A stretch of 64,000 bases of DNA, from NCBI GenBank assembly GCA_949825065.1, contig OX463855.1, positions 36,975,144 to 37,039,143 on the forward strand, written 5' to 3'. The notes below the pieces were generated by a model. It saw nothing but the letters and a program-made list of their open reading frames with translations. It made no database searches and was not told where the DNA came from. A program made the translations under genes and the position numbers. This document shows positions 10,946-22,564 of this stretch, in pieces (the first letter of the stretch is position 1; the number at the start of each line of letters is the position of its first letter). Source of the stretch: Odontocerum albicorne. Taxonomy: Eukaryota > Arthropoda > Insecta > Trichoptera > Odontoceridae.

Positions 10946-11650
10946 AAGTACAGAAAATATGTAGAGAAACGCAAAATTCGTATATAAATCGAGATTGAAA
11001 TATGGTGTTGTAAAGATCCTGCATTTAAAAGTAGCAGCTTTTGCCATCTCCACTTTTACTTTGATCTCTTAAGACTCTTTGATAATTCCGCCAGCATCCC
11101 TTATATTTATATTGAAGGACTCGCTCAAATATTTCATTTTGCATATATAGAAGTAACTTTGTCTGTTCTTTTTTTTTAACTGACATGAGTTTCATTTGCG
11201 ATTTGTTCATTCTCAAGCTTCTTTCGTTATGGGCTAGAGCAGAATATAAACAAACGCTGCTCAATACAAGCTGCAAAAGAAAACCACAAGAACAACACTG
11301 TTATCAGCAAAATGAATGTCATTGTTATTTCACTGTTTATTACCAAACTCCATAATTTGCTTAATCTAGTACGAATCTAATCAAAACCTTATAATGGTTT
11401 CATAAAAACTGCGTAATATTTTATGAGTCATTGTCTTTCATTTACCTATACATCCCTTCCTACATCACAAATCTCCTTTTTCTTTCTCTTAAACCTCTCT
11501 CCAAACAGTTGCAGAGTGCATACTTTTCAACACTTATCTTTATCCATCAAACTTAAGAGATCAGAGTTAAAAAATAAAAGTAGATAGACCACATTTATTT
11601 ATTTGTAAACTCCATCTTTTTTAAATTTTTATTATTATTGTAATTTGTTT
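10946..11650. other. unassigned stretch
   Basis: AT-rich. The 83-residue minus frame at 11025-11276 has no family signature. Confidence 0.4.
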
Positions 11651-11654
11651 TACG

Positions 11655-12150
11655 AAACCCGGTTTATTCCACTTTTTTGTTACGGTAACCATTTCAAAAT
11701 AAATTAGAGAAATCCTCTAATTTATTCTGAAATGGCTAATCATTGTCACCGTGAAAACCACACATTTTCTATCAATGATGCCAAATTCTTACATATCAAT
11801 AGTAACGGAAATAAATTGGACGGATTGGAGGCCTTAGAAATTTCTAAGTTAGTGCATCGAGGTGAACATCTGGAAAACACATATATCCCAAAAATCTCCC
11901 CGCTGCTGTCCGAGATCGTCTCATCCCTCCGTTCCCCACCAGTTCTTAACCCGAATGTTAATCGTTAGAAACGTGTTTCTCGGTACCAGTTCAAACAGAA
12001 TTCAGTATTGTTTGTGCTCCCCTGAAGATGAGGTGAAAGCCTTGAAACCGGTAGGGTTATACCGTTACAAAAAAGTGGAGTAAACAGTATTTGATAAAAC
12101 AAATTACAATGTATCTAAACCTCCACAATGTTAACGTCTTAACTGTAAAT
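11655..12150 (+). mobile_element. Penelope-like element 3' end with 5' foldback
   Basis: An open frame from 11732 reads ANHCHRENHTFSINDAKFLH then GNKLDGLEALEISKL, the PLE GIY-YIG C-terminal part. The usual tail follows at 12010-12110. Just upstream lies an inverted copy of the tail end (11662-11687) and a foldback, 11689-11709 against 11715-11735, with one mismatch and a 5-nt loop. Inverted tail pieces at the 5' end are a known PLE habit. The catalytic reverse transcriptase is absent. Confidence 0.75.
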
Positions 12151-13066
12151 AAAATATAATATTGTTATCTTTCTCTAAAATAATAAATAGAAGTGTGAAT
12201 ATAAAATGTAATATTCTTTTTCTACCCTTAATTTTATGCAATTGTTCAATTCCGTTTTCCGAATTTAAATTTATATAAACTTCAACCCCCAACGTGCTAG
12301 AATATAACCTACGAATATATCCGGGAAAATCTACCCCTCACCCTCCAGTGAGAGACCGGATCCGGAAACATAATTTCCACCCTTGCCGGGTTATGAATCG
12401 CATTCATTTATATATAAACCTCAGGATGATACTTCGTTTAACCATTTGGGGGTGTTTTTGTATGCATATTAAATTATTTATTCTTATTTTTTTTTTATAA
12501 ACCAACATCTCTTTGAAACTCTCGAAAACAAAGACCAATAAGTAAAGATAGCGCGTGGGTTGAATGCATAATTCTCAAATTTCCAAGAAAAACTCTTTCG
12601 TCAAAATTCTCCTTCATCTTCCATATTTTTCCTTTTTATCCTTTCTTTCTACAGTTCAATGAGCTGCAGGTTGTTTCTGGATAATGGTACACCCTTTTTG
12701 TGCTTTTTCGAATTCGTGAAATATTTTTTGAAATCAATCTAGTGTATCAGATATTGGAGAAAAAGAGGTTGCATTTTTTTAGATCCTGGCTTTTAGTTTT
12801 TTATAAAATATCTTACAAACGGAATATTTTTGGATGCCTTATCCCATGTTGCGATAAAGATACCCACTTAAAACCATAATTCAGATCTTATAAAGAGAGT
12901 AGGAATTTTGTGCGACTGCCAAAAGTATATTACCAACTGGATGACAAATTTTAACTAAGATATGGCAAGAAATAAAAGAGAGTAGATGAGACAAGTCGTG
13001 TGTATAGAAAAGTTTGAACATACGAGTATATCCTCTCTTCCTGAGATTAGTAAATATGAATTTCTA
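12151..13066. other. unassigned AT-rich stretch
   Basis: No recognised feature apart from one TACGAGTA at 13021-13028. Confidence 0.4.
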
Positions 13067-13690
13067 TTAACCCTTCCTTCCCTGTGATGTGTAACTAGTA
13101 CACATTACTTCTAAAAACTTTAATATCTCTATAAATATAATAAATACTGGGTTCAATTTTGAGATATTCCTCCGTAATACATTTACGCATTTAATGAAAA
13201 AATAATATTAATAATAATTAGCACTTATCGGCCCCATCAGAGATATTTTGTGAAAATCGGGAATAAATTCACCAATACAATCAAACGCATGCCAGTGTGA
13301 GACGTAGGTATATTAATTCTAAAAAACCGTTATGGGTGAGGAAGCGATATTATTGACGTCTCACTCTCGCTTTACTTCGGTATATGGGAACGCAAGAAAT
13401 AGAATCTCAGTTCGCTCGTTTCTCTCGCTTCTATCGCTCTAGGGCATCCATTTGAGGTGGTCTCTTCGCCCGTTTTGTGTACTTCGGCCGATGTTTTTTC
13501 CATGTTTTCAGCAATTCAATTTCAATTAGTATCACTTTTGACTTCAAATTTAATTAATTCAAGCGATTGGCTATGAGTATTCTTATTTTTTCGAATTTAA
13601 GTCGCTCATTTTTACACGTGTATTGATGTGTATTGAATACACAGCACCGGAACGCGCGGATTTTTTTTAGCACAGGAAGGGAAAGGTTAA
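13067..13690 (+). mobile_element. piggyBac-type MITE (TTAA-P2), copy 1
   Basis: Begins TTAACCCTTCCTTCCCTGTG and ends CACAGGAAGGGAAAGGTTAA, so TTAA duplications frame near-matching inverted ends. A second copy lies at 63279-63935 on the other strand, similar over its whole length (GAGACCACCT and CATCGGCCGA on the shared strand sense). Subterminal palindromes (GTGTATTGAATACAC) sit near one end. No open frame encodes a transposase, so it is non-autonomous. Confidence 0.8.
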
Positions 13691-13899
13691 GGGAGTATAT
13701 TTGGAAGATATGATAGGAACTGCATGTTACTTTTGAATACTAAGTGAACTGCTTATCCCAAGATCTCATTTTTTTCTCCTGGTCTTCGATGACTTGATAA
13801 ATAAATATATTTTGTATCTTGTTTATTTCTGTGAAAGATATACGTGTATTAATATGTATTTTTACAAATGTATAATGCAAGCATAAGTAAGAGTTGCTG

Positions 13900-14105
13900 T
13901 AGAGGATGATTGACAAAAAAATATGGTTAAAGTATGTAAGTGAAATTTTGAAGGAAATAAACGTAAGGAGTTAAAGAAGTATAGGGAGCTGTATGAGAAA
14001 ATACAAATTTGCAGAGAAAGTATATAAGGATAAGGAAATTAGGCTCAATATACTCTACGCCTACCCCAATAGAGTAAAGGCGAGACGGTATGTATTTTTA
14101 GTCAA
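13900..14105 (+). mobile_element. RTE-A 3' tail fragment
   Basis: Contains AGGGAGCTGTATGAGAAAAT, CTCTACGCCTACCCCAATAG and GTAAAGGCGAGACGGTATG, the plus-sense version of the RTE-A tail seen in the 16.7-17.2 kb copy. Confidence 0.5.
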
Positions 14106-14274
14106 AGTATTGAAGTGAGACAGAAATTCTATATGGCATATATTCAACTTTTTTTGTTTATGATATTGTTTTTAAAATCCACATTTCTCATAAAACTTTG
14201 TAAATCTATTGTATGGTTTGTTGGAAGAGGTGAAACACTGTACCCGTGCAATGAAATTTTAAATATATAAAAAT

Positions 14275-14565
14275 AAAATATGGTAGTGAAGCATGAGGAT
14301 TGAAGGGAAAAGAATGGTATAAATTCGGTGGAAATAAGTGCCTTGCATGGTATATCTTTTATAATAATGTATGATAGAGTGAGGAGTGATAGAATAAAGG
14401 GGAACTGTTTGTTAGAGACTGATGTTATAAGTGGAATTTAGAAAAACATCTTTAGATAGTTTTATTTGATTGAGAGAATAAGGAGCGAAAGATTTACGAA
14501 AAATATATATCCGAGAATACTTGAAATAATTTAGAATGAACAAAAAACCGTTAGAGAAATTTTAA
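14275..14565 (+). pseudogene. RTE-A C-terminal remnant
   Basis: Broken translation gives YGSEA, DRVRSDRIKG, ETDVISGI and IERIRSERFTKNI, in the order YGSE.W, DR.RN, then HVERM.E.RLTK expected after the palm domain of RTE-like reverse transcriptases. There are several stops. Confidence 0.5.
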
Positions 14566-15044
14566 CTAAAGAATGATAAATATAATATAAGTTCACATGC
14601 CGTTTAAAGGGAAATTCTCCTTAAGGGCGCTCTAACTTGGTATTCGAATATACTATTATAGACAGATTAAAATTATTACAAAAAAAAAAAATAATGTGAG
14701 GAGAGGAAGGTGATGGCTGCGGCCATAAGATTAGGTATTCCCACATCAACATTTGTTAGAAGAATATATTTTGGTAAGAAAAGCGCAGATAACTTAGCAT
14801 TGGAAGACGAACTACAAAGAAGTCTTTGTAGATCTTCCGTTAAATGATAGTAACACATTCTGCTTTTAGTGTGATATATACGAGTATGTGTAGTGTTCAC
14901 ACATAATTATGAATTTTAATACAAATGGTAAAAAGTAAGAAAAACAGACAAGCATTTATAACCCATTTCACAGAAGTAGGCCAAATCTGTATCAATTAAT
15001 AAAATAGTGTGAAGATTAAATGTTTCTACCCACTCAAAAGGATG

Positions 15045-15140
15045 ACTACTTCTGGACCATGATTCACGTGGATGCTTTTGAGATGTGGTGCTGGAAACGG
15101 ATAGTACATATCTCACCGACCGTGGGGGTTCCAGCATTTT
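15045..15140 (+). pseudogene. short RTE-like fragment
   Basis: Encodes VDAFEMWCWKRIVHIS, matching the EAFEMW..RRMLRI motif of RTE-like C-terminal regions. It is isolated on both sides. Confidence 0.5.
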
Positions 15141-15144
15141 ATTT

Positions 15145-15305
15145 ATTTTTTATTCATTCCTTCATTTTAAAAAACAATTTGACAGGCTTATTGCCAGGTA
15201 ACAATCTCTTCCAACCAACCGGACAAAATTATGATGTGTACGCCAATCAGGAATCCCACTTTCCAAGAAATAAAAGCGCTTTACCACTAGACCACACAGT
15301 GGTCG
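15145..15305 (-). mobile_element. SINE-1 related copy
   Basis: The complementary strand starts GGCGACCACTGTGTGGTCTA then GTGGTAAAGCGC (A-box-like) and ends with the LINE-shared tail GGTTGGAAGAGATTGTTACC. The head differs from other SINE-1 copies, so a different tRNA-like head seems joined to the same tail. Confidence 0.55.
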
Positions 15306-16080
15306 CCACCGTGTTTTGCTTCAAAAATTCATTTTTCTGATTAAATCCCCGCCTTGTAAATAGTGAAATGAATCAAGTAAAGCTTTCTTTGAACAGGAAA
15401 ACACTTTTTCATATTCTGTTTAAGTAACTTTATTCAATATTCCGCAAATTAACTTAAATCAATACAATTTCCTCAAAGGCTTGCCCCTCGAGTCTTTCAA
15501 TCCACATTGCCCACTCGAAGAAAATTGTAATCTAGGGCTGGCCTCGGTTTAAATATTATTTTTTATTTTTATCATTTATAACAAAAATAGAAGAGATCAA
15601 CGAGTTGACGAGAATGCGAATAGAGTTTGAGCAGATATACGAAGACGAATTGGAATCGCAAAATCAGCTGTGACAAGTCTGTCAAAGATATAAATTAACT
15701 AGTCTATACTCAAAAGAACCAAAATCCGTCTAGTTAAGTCTTGAATATTCTCCATAACACTGTATGCAGGGGAAACATGGACCGCATTAAACACAATAAT
15801 ACCGCCCTGAAACATTAACTGACAGTTGATTAACATAAACAAAACTTGAAAATTTATTCAACAACGCATCAGAACGTGCATAAAATAAATTATTTAAATT
15901 TTATTTTTGATTATAACGTGTTCCTCATTTTATTTTGTTTTTGTATCTGTTATTAAAAATTGTAATTATTTAAATTATTGTTAATAATCTTATGTTATTT
16001 GGGTGACATCTGTTTAATTTTATATAGATTTACAATTCAGACCAGATTCAGTGCGTTCTGGTTAGATTTGGATAATTAAT
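15306..16080. other. unassigned AT-rich stretch
   Basis: No recognised feature. Confidence 0.4.
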
Positions 16081-16084
16081 ATCA

Positions 16085-16222
16085 TAAGTAGCCCATTTCA
16101 TTCTGAGATTAGCTGCATAGTAGCGTATTTCATCCTGAGATTAGCTGTAAAGTAGCGTATTTCATCCTGAGATTAGCTGTAAAGTAGCGTATTTCTTCCT
16201 GAGATTAGCTGTAAAGTAGCGC
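16085..16222. repeat. 32-bp tandem repeat, ~4 copies
   Basis: Unit GTAGCGTATTTCATCCTGAG plus ATTAGCTGTAAA. The first unit is diverged. Confidence 0.85.
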
Positions 16223-16734
16223 CGCTGCTACTGGAGAAACATACGTCATATAGAAAAATAATAGCAACAGTGTTCATTATCCAAAATTGTCTTGTCAATA
16301 ATGTCTTCGATTTTTTTCAATATTTGACATAATAATTAAAAACTGAATAGTTTTATCACACATTAGTCTTTTTTAGGCTTGACTAGTTTCGACGCGTTGA
16401 TTGGGCGTCATTTTCATGTGGCTAGGTTCTAGAACCAGATTTCTACAAACATGCGACTCACACACACGTTGGCATGACTCAATAATCAGCGACTTAAAAA
16501 AACTCCGGTATCTTAAATCCACAGATGATATGTTTTTTTTTAATGTTTTATTGGTTTTAAAAATTTATTTTATTGACTGGAACAGCTGGTAAAATGGTTG
16601 ACTGGAACAGCTGGTAAAATTAACAGTTAGATATCCTCTCGAATGTCGTTTCCTTTATTATTTGCAAATATCTCATTTTTATTTTTGTTATTTATATTGT
16701 TCTCGTATTCTCGATTGGACAGAATCAAGATGAT

Positions 16735-17240
16735 AATCATTTACTAAGATGGTAGATAGTCCATACCAGTATTTTGGCGACAACTTTGATGTATGGGAGG
16801 GAAACATGGCCTTGAAAAATTACTGATAGGAGCGAAATAAATGTCGTAGAAAAACGTCCACGAAGAAGAATACATGGGGCGACAATGTATGACAGAATGC
16901 AGAATAAAATGATAAGGTATAAATGTAAACATAAGGCTGATCCCGTCAAGAAGAGTACACTGAGATGGTTTAGGCATGTGGAACGATTGAATTGAATACA
17001 TAAATAAATATACAGTGCAAATGTGAGTGGAAAACATTTGAGAGAAAGACTAAGGAATATATGGTTGGATCAACTGCATGATACTTTGAAAGAAAGAAAC
17101 GAAGAAAGTCAGAGACATCGTAGAAGTTGTATGAGAAGCTGTATTGACGTAGAAAAGTTGAAGGATGTGTGTCGAGATAGGAAACGCTGGCGCTTTATTA
17201 TCTGACTACCCAGATAGTGTAATGGCGTAATGTTGTGTAT
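16735..17240 (+). pseudogene. RTE-A LINE C-terminal region, best copy
   Basis: The first frame reads VEKRPRRRIHGATMYDRMQN then KKSTLRWFRHVERLN, with a stop near 16996. After a short gap a second frame (17023-17205) reads LRERLRNIWLDQLHDTLKE and DVEKLKDVCRDRKRW. This is the standard end of RTE-like LINE proteins (R.RG.TMYDR, LRWFGHVERM, W.DQV...L). The opening part (TGGGAGGGAAACATGGCC) is out of frame. It serves as the reference for the many reverse-strand RTE-A pieces elsewhere. Reverse transcriptase catalytic residues are not included. Confidence 0.75.
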
Positions 17241-17399
17241 TTATGTACGGATTTCGTACAAATCATGAATAATTTTAATATTTTTGCAATCACAACTCTT
17301 CCTTTTTTCTGATTGGTTGGCAGATATTGTCGCCTATAAAACGCCTGCCTGATTGTTTAATAATTATGTGTTAAATACAAATATAAATACACTCTTGCT

Positions 17400-17870
17400 G
17401 AATTGATCACAAAAAGTCGTGTTAAATATGGATGGATGAATGGATTACAAATCGACGTGTTAAATATGGATCACAAATCGACGTGTTAAATATGGATGAA
17501 TGAATGGATCACAAATCGACGTGTTAAATATGGATGGATGAATGGATCACAAATCGACGTGTTAAATATGGATAGATGAATGGATCACAAATCGACGTGT
17601 TAAATATGGATCACAAATCGACGTGTTAAATATGGATTGATGAATGGATCACAAATCGACGTGTTAAATATGGATGAATGAATGGATTACAAATCGACGT
17701 GTTAAATATGTATGGATGAATGGATCACAAATCGACGTGTTAAAAATAAGGATGGATGAATGGATCACAAATCGACGTGTTAAATAAGGATGGATTAATG
17801 GATCACAAATCGACGTGTTAAATATGGATGGATGAATCGATCACAAATCGATTCGTCGGTATGCAAAGGT
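17400..17870. repeat. 38-bp satellite with short 26-bp variants
   Basis: Unit GATCACAAATCGACGTGTTA plus AATATGGATGGATGAATG. About 13 units. Some lack the GGATGAATG end and join directly to the next GATCACAAA. Confidence 0.95.
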
Positions 17871-18559
17871 GACTGTCATCATTATACTGAATGAAGCGTC
17901 CTTGCATTCCTTCATTTATATTTAGGCTGGAAGAATTTTTTATCTATAATTTTTTGATTATACAATAAAATGTTGAATAACATAATATAACGAAGTAAGT
18001 TAGATAAAATTGAGCGGCATCCTTGATATAATTCAAGATATGAAATTCTATAAAATGTGTATTGAAAAATACCTCTTTGTTGTGGAATTTCGCGGCAAAG
18101 GCAAAGTTGAGACAGGCGTTTTTCACTTAAAACGTTCTCAGATTTCTCTTATATTTTTTTCTGAGTTCCTTTGATGTGTTTTTATCAGCACCTTTGTACA
18201 AGTGTAAAGGACATAATAACAAGTGTCTTCTTTGATACAGACGTTGCCCCACTCATTAGGGAGCCCTCAATTCCGATGAGTCCCTTTCTGACCCCCGGGG
18301 CGGTCCTTGACAAAAAAGGCCTCAGCCGTAACACAATTTCCATGGGGAGGGTGGGTATTCAGTGAAACGAAAATATGAATACAAAGAAAATATTTTACTA
18401 TCGGCAAGTGCTAACTAGTTTCTAAATTTGATTAATTAAAATATACGAGAACATTTTTTTTTGAAAGAATAATATTGTTATGAACAAAAGTTATTATTGT
18501 ATTATATTTAATTAATAATTAAATAAAATATATACAGATACTTTGAAAAAAAGACTTCT
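17871..18559. other. unassigned stretch
   Basis: No gene seen. A GC-richer patch at 18240-18360 (GACCCCCGGGGCGGTCCTTG) has no recognised family. Confidence 0.4.
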
Positions 18560-18593
18560 TGCACATACATCCATCTTAACGAATCCTCTAGTT

Positions 18594-19666
18594 CAGGCCT
18601 GTACAACATATGGCCCGCGCGCCGTATGCGGCCCACCAGGCTCACTCTACAGCCCGCGAAGCCTTTTGTGAAGACGCATAATATTAAAATAAATGTAAAA
18701 AATAACATTCCGTCCTTTTTAAGTTTATAATATACAAGAAATAAACATAAATATTATTTCATTTTTAAAATAAACAATAATTATTTTTTTCGAATGCTCG
18801 TGTTTGAGTGACGATCATTTGGAAGATATATTGAAAACGGCTTCTTCAAATATGTCTCCCGAATATGACAAACTTGTTGTTGAAAAACGATGTAATGTCT
18901 CTCATTAAATTAATTTATACACTCTAAAAACAATGTATTAAACCCTTTAACGGGCATAAGCAGAAATCGGTCGCATATGCGACCACCCTTATGGTTATAC
19001 TTATAAGGATTCATTTTCTTAATGAAACGTTTTTCAGTAACACAAATGTCAAATTGGCAAATGCAGTGGACGGGCAGAGGTCTTATTTAAGACGGATCGT
19101 CGTGAAGTTAGCTGCATGTTCAGTAGCAACGATCTAAACATCCGGTCAATTCATTGTCAAATATGTAAATAGGTTTTGTATTATAATAATTGTATTTCCT
19201 AATACAACCTTAACTTAGATATTATTACCTAAACATTCATTGGTCACTTTTGCGACCACTGACACGACCCCTGAAATGGGCACAGGTCTCATATGGGACC
19301 GCCTCATTTCCAAAAAAAAATATTTTTAAAACACATTTTCGAAGAAATAAAGTTGATTTAATACACATAATAATGATTTATTCAACAAAAAACTCAACTC
19401 AAAAATAAAAACTTGCCTTATAAAGTGTTAAGTTCCGTGTTAATTTCTAGTTCTTTTTTAATTATATTTATTTATAAACATTTTATTTTTTATAAAAAAT
19501 TGTTAATTTTATAGTTGTACCTACAATTAATTAATAATATTGAAGTAAAATAACAATGTAATAAACAAAATATTCTCCATTTTTTCCTAACATGTTTTAT
19601 TGCGGCCTGCAGCAGACTTCCTTAAAGTAATTTGACCCTCATTATATTTTGAGTTGTGCAGGCCTG
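18594..19666. mobile_element. non-autonomous hAT element, 1073 bp
   Basis: The left end CAGGCCTGTACAAC and the right end GTTGTGCAGGCCTG are inverted repeats with one mismatch. Flanks CTCTAGTT (18586-18593) and CTCTACTT (19667-19674) are an 8-bp target duplication with one change, as expected for hAT. The interior (GGCCCGCGCGCCGTATGCGG) has no transposase frame and is itself interrupted by a TTAA element. Confidence 0.85.
18938..19431 (+). mobile_element. piggyBac-type MITE (TTAA-P1), copy 2, nested in hAT
   Basis: Starts TTAAACCCTTTAACGGGC and ends GCCTTATAAAGTGTTAA. It is similar throughout to 7453-7933 but keeps a left segment lost there (GGTCGCATATGCGACC). It lies wholly inside the hAT element, making a three-level nest. 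Confidence 0.7.
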
Positions 19667-19749
19667 CTCTACTTTACTCTAGAATGCCTAATCATTGTTA
19701 CCAAGAATATTACATACTAGTTGCAACCCGTGAAATATTCACGGAAGTA

Positions 19750-19801
19750 AAACAAATTCTAAATTTATGAAAATATATATTCATAAATATAGAATTTGTT
19801 T
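19750..19801. repeat. imperfect 22-bp inverted repeat
   Basis: AAACAAATTCTAAATTTATG (19750 on) pairs with CATAAATATAGAATTTGTTT (19782-19801), one mismatch, short AT loop. It may be a decayed MITE core. Confidence 0.6.
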
Positions 19802-20061
19802 AGATATATCATTTATACATCGTCCCCTTTAACACCGGTTCAAAAATTGTAAGGTAGGTATTTAAAATTCATTCAGTTATCACGGACCCACCGATATTCA
19901 AATTTCGAATTACTTTCACAGATAATCTAAGTATTCCTCTCTCGCTCTCTTGTATTCAAAATTCAATCCTCTTATTATTTCTTTGACGACAGCCATCGTA
20001 TGGGTTTTGGCCTATTTATACTATGATTTTCTATCGACGATGCTTGCATATCAACAATTAC

Positions 20062-20287
20062 TTAACCTGTTCACCGCGTTAAAAATCAAATTCCACGAAT
20101 CCTGTGCGCGGCACAATTTCAGCGTTTTTTTAATTTCTAAGTTTAAACACATATTTTGTTTAGAACCACTGATATTTGATTACAACACCAAGTAAACATG
20201 ACACTTAAGTAATTTTCTGATAATAAATAATAGTCATTACTCTTAAGGAGACTCATTAAATAAAGGAGATAAACTTAACATTACGTA
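20062..20287 (+). repeat. 226-bp direct repeat, copy A
   Basis: Runs from TTAACCTGTTCACCGCG to CTTAACATTACGTA. Copy B at 20643-20867 differs by one base change and one T in a run. Copies are separated by about 355 bp. The pair could be a recent duplication or terminal repeats of a tiny element. No primer-binding site or matching flanks support the second idea. Confidence 0.85.
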
Positions 20288-20642
20288 CATTTTCTCAAGT
20301 ATAATACTTCTAACCTTACAAAATTTTATTCACTAAGTCGATATTAGTATACGTTTCTCGGTCGACCTCTACCACAACTCTAACTTATACTTGCATTATG
20401 GAAGTCAATAATTCGGCTTCTGATCCGTTCTACGAGTATATATCCAAACCACCTCAACATTCTCTTTTCACCTTAGTTAACACATTATTTTTTTAGATCA
20501 TATGTAATTAAATACGTAAATAAAGAACTGCAGCGTTTTTGATATTCAAAATTATCGGTAAATACGTTCATATTTAGATTAAGAGGCACGTTTGCTGGAA
20601 GAGCCTTGAACTCGTCACAAGATTATACTGCAAAAGTTTTAA

Positions 20643-20867
20643 TTAACCTGTTCACCGCGTTAAAAATCAAATTCCACGAATCCTGTGCGCGGCACAATTT
20701 CAGCGTTTTTTAATTTCTAAGTTTAAACACATATTTTGTTTAGAACCACTGATATTTGATTACAACAACAAGTAAACATGACACTTAAGTAATTTTCTGA
20801 TAATAAATAATAGTCATTACTCTTAAGGAGACTCATTAAATAAAGGAGATAAACTTAACATTACGTA
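20643..20867 (+). repeat. 226-bp direct repeat, copy B
   Basis: Near-identical to 20062-20287. Just downstream, a 29-bp segment containing ATGTTTATTTACGTAAGAGA is tandemly doubled at about 20937-20994. Confidence 0.85.
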
Positions 20868-21234
20868 AAATAAACAAAGGAATGCTACGATCAAATCAAT
20901 GCTTCATGACACTCACCCAATCAAATTCATATAGCACTAGTAATGTTTATTTACGTAAGAGAGACTTAGTAATGTTTATTTACGTAAGAGAGACTCATCG
21001 CAGGACTCGATCCGCGAGACAGGTCGTTAATGCTGGAAATATTGAGAAACCAAAAAAATTCGGCGCTCTGTTTATTCAACAATATCTCATAAACTAATAT
21101 ATTATTTGACAAGGTTTTCAGAGATGTCGCTAGAATAAAGATTATTTTAAATTTTAGTTCAATTTTTATTCCGGTTTTGTGTCATTTTTTTTAAGTATTT
21201 GTGATTTGAAACTTGGATTGTCGTCAGATCACAG

Positions 21235-22215
21235 GCGTTTGTGCTCCCCGCGGGGAACACGTTAAATAAATTAGACATATTAGAAGGCCTGAAAATATAC
21301 AAGCTAGTGCGATAGGATGAACACCTGTTAAAAACATTTGTTCTCAAGGTATCAACACTGCTTGCCGAAGTCATCATCTGCCTTCCTCCTCTCACATCCC
21401 TCACTCTAAATTTTTACCGTCAGATGCATCTAGTCCAGGGGGGGCTCACCTTTTGCATACCATGCGCCAATTTTTTCACAAACGAGTTCAGATTCGCCAT
21501 ACAACTCAAGCACTTTTTTTACCTTCACGTTTGGGGTTGTAAAATAGGGATAGGGGTAGAATCTGCTTCGCTTAGAGGAGGAAAAGGAATAACTCAATCA
21601 CGTAATTCAATTAATTAATTTACGCCATTTCAAAAAACACACGTTTATTGGAGCACCAATCTACAATAATCAGAAATAATCTCTTGGACGAGAGGGTGAT
21701 CGCTGTCGTGGACCCCACTGATGGTGCTACAGCTGCCGGAGAGTCTCGTTTGGTGAAGATAACATAACTCTGGGTCACAGTTGTTGGATGTGGTGAGAGA
21801 GAGAGAAAGCTCTGAGCGAGATGAAGCACTAAGAGGGAGATCAGATTGGAACTTGGAGTTGTCTGTTCTCTCTATTCACTAGAAGGAGTTCTGGCATATG
21901 CTTAATAATCTTTTAAATAAAAGTATGCTGTTTGAATTTCGCTAGTTTTTTAATGTTTGGTGTTAAATTTGTTACTGAAAACAGCAGATAATTCTTCAAA
22001 TTTGATTAAGTTATTCGCGACCTTGTTTTGCTTTTAATCAATTTCATGGATGAAAATGCAATGCGCCACGGTTTGGCCACCCCTGATCTAGTCTACCCCT
22101 AACTGAGGCTTATTTTTTATCCTCTGATGTTGATGTGAAAACCTTAAAGTTGGAAGAATCATACTGTTTATTATATTAAGTGGAAAAAACAGTGTTTGAT
22201 TATACAAATTTCAAG
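21235..22215 (+). mobile_element. Penelope-like element split by a second hAT
   Basis: The left part encodes LDILEGLKIYKLV and LLAEVIICLPP, the decayed PLE C-terminal region. The right part (22086-22200) has the tail (CCTCTGATGTTGATGTG, AAGTGGAAAAAACAGTG). The order matches the PLE at 45.4-45.9 kb once the insert is ignored. Confidence 0.7.
21436..22085. mobile_element. non-autonomous hAT element, 650 bp
   Basis: ATCTAGTC flanks both sides exactly (21428-21435 and 22086-22093), an 8-bp target duplication. The left end CAGGGGGGGCTCACC and right end GGCCACCCCTG are inverted, as is subterminal ATGCGCCA / TGCGCCACGG. No transposase frame. The perfect duplication indicates a fairly recent insertion. 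Confidence 0.85.
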
Positions 22216-22304
22216 ATATTAATTAATTTATTTAAAATACCAAATAATCAAACACTAATTCCATGAAAACACTAAAATAATAACTTATCAATTGGCAATT
22301 AAGG

Positions 22305-22556
22305 TCTGTCTGCGGTATTGAAGACATAATTAGGTGGGGAAGAAGCAGAAGGCGCTTCTGGAGGGATCATGTGGACCGCATGGAGGATACAAGACTGGCG
22401 AAAATCGCTAAGACTGAAAACCGTAACGGCAGGAGATTACCAGGAAGGCCGCCGAAAAGGTGGAAGGACAGCTGGACGTCATCATCCCAGGACAGCCCAC
22501 CGTCACAAACAGGTCATACAACCTATCCCAAGAGGAAGAATAAGAATTGGCAATAG
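22305..22556 (+). pseudogene. RTE-B LINE C-terminal ~83 codons
   Basis: Open frame with CGIEDIIRWGRSRRRFWRDH, VDRMEDTRLA, then LPGRPPKRWKDSW and a stop at 22554-22556. It matches the frames at 5.7, 34.7-35.1 and 46.2 kb. Reverse transcriptase motifs are absent (5' truncation). Confidence 0.75.
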
Positions 22557-22564
22557 AAAATCAT

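Larger units (their letters stand above)
18560..19730 (+). mobile_element. Penelope-like element fragment split by a hAT insertion
   Basis: Left flank 18570-18593 (CATCTTAACGAATCCTCTAG) and right flank 19667-19720 (GCCTAATCATTGTTACCAAG) align with consecutive parts of the PLE GIY-YIG region at 45525-45585. The PLE was therefore present first and was later split. Confidence 0.7.

Noticed and set aside
17400..17870. CRISPR-like spacing of repeats
   Set aside because: Units are contiguous, with no unique spacers. The setting is eukaryotic.
20062..20867. Calling the pair of direct repeats an LTR element
   Set aside because: No TG...CA ends shared by both copies, no primer-binding site and no target duplication.
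21424..21618. 64-codon frame at the hAT left end
   Set aside because: It starts outside the element and crosses its terminus. No transposase motif.
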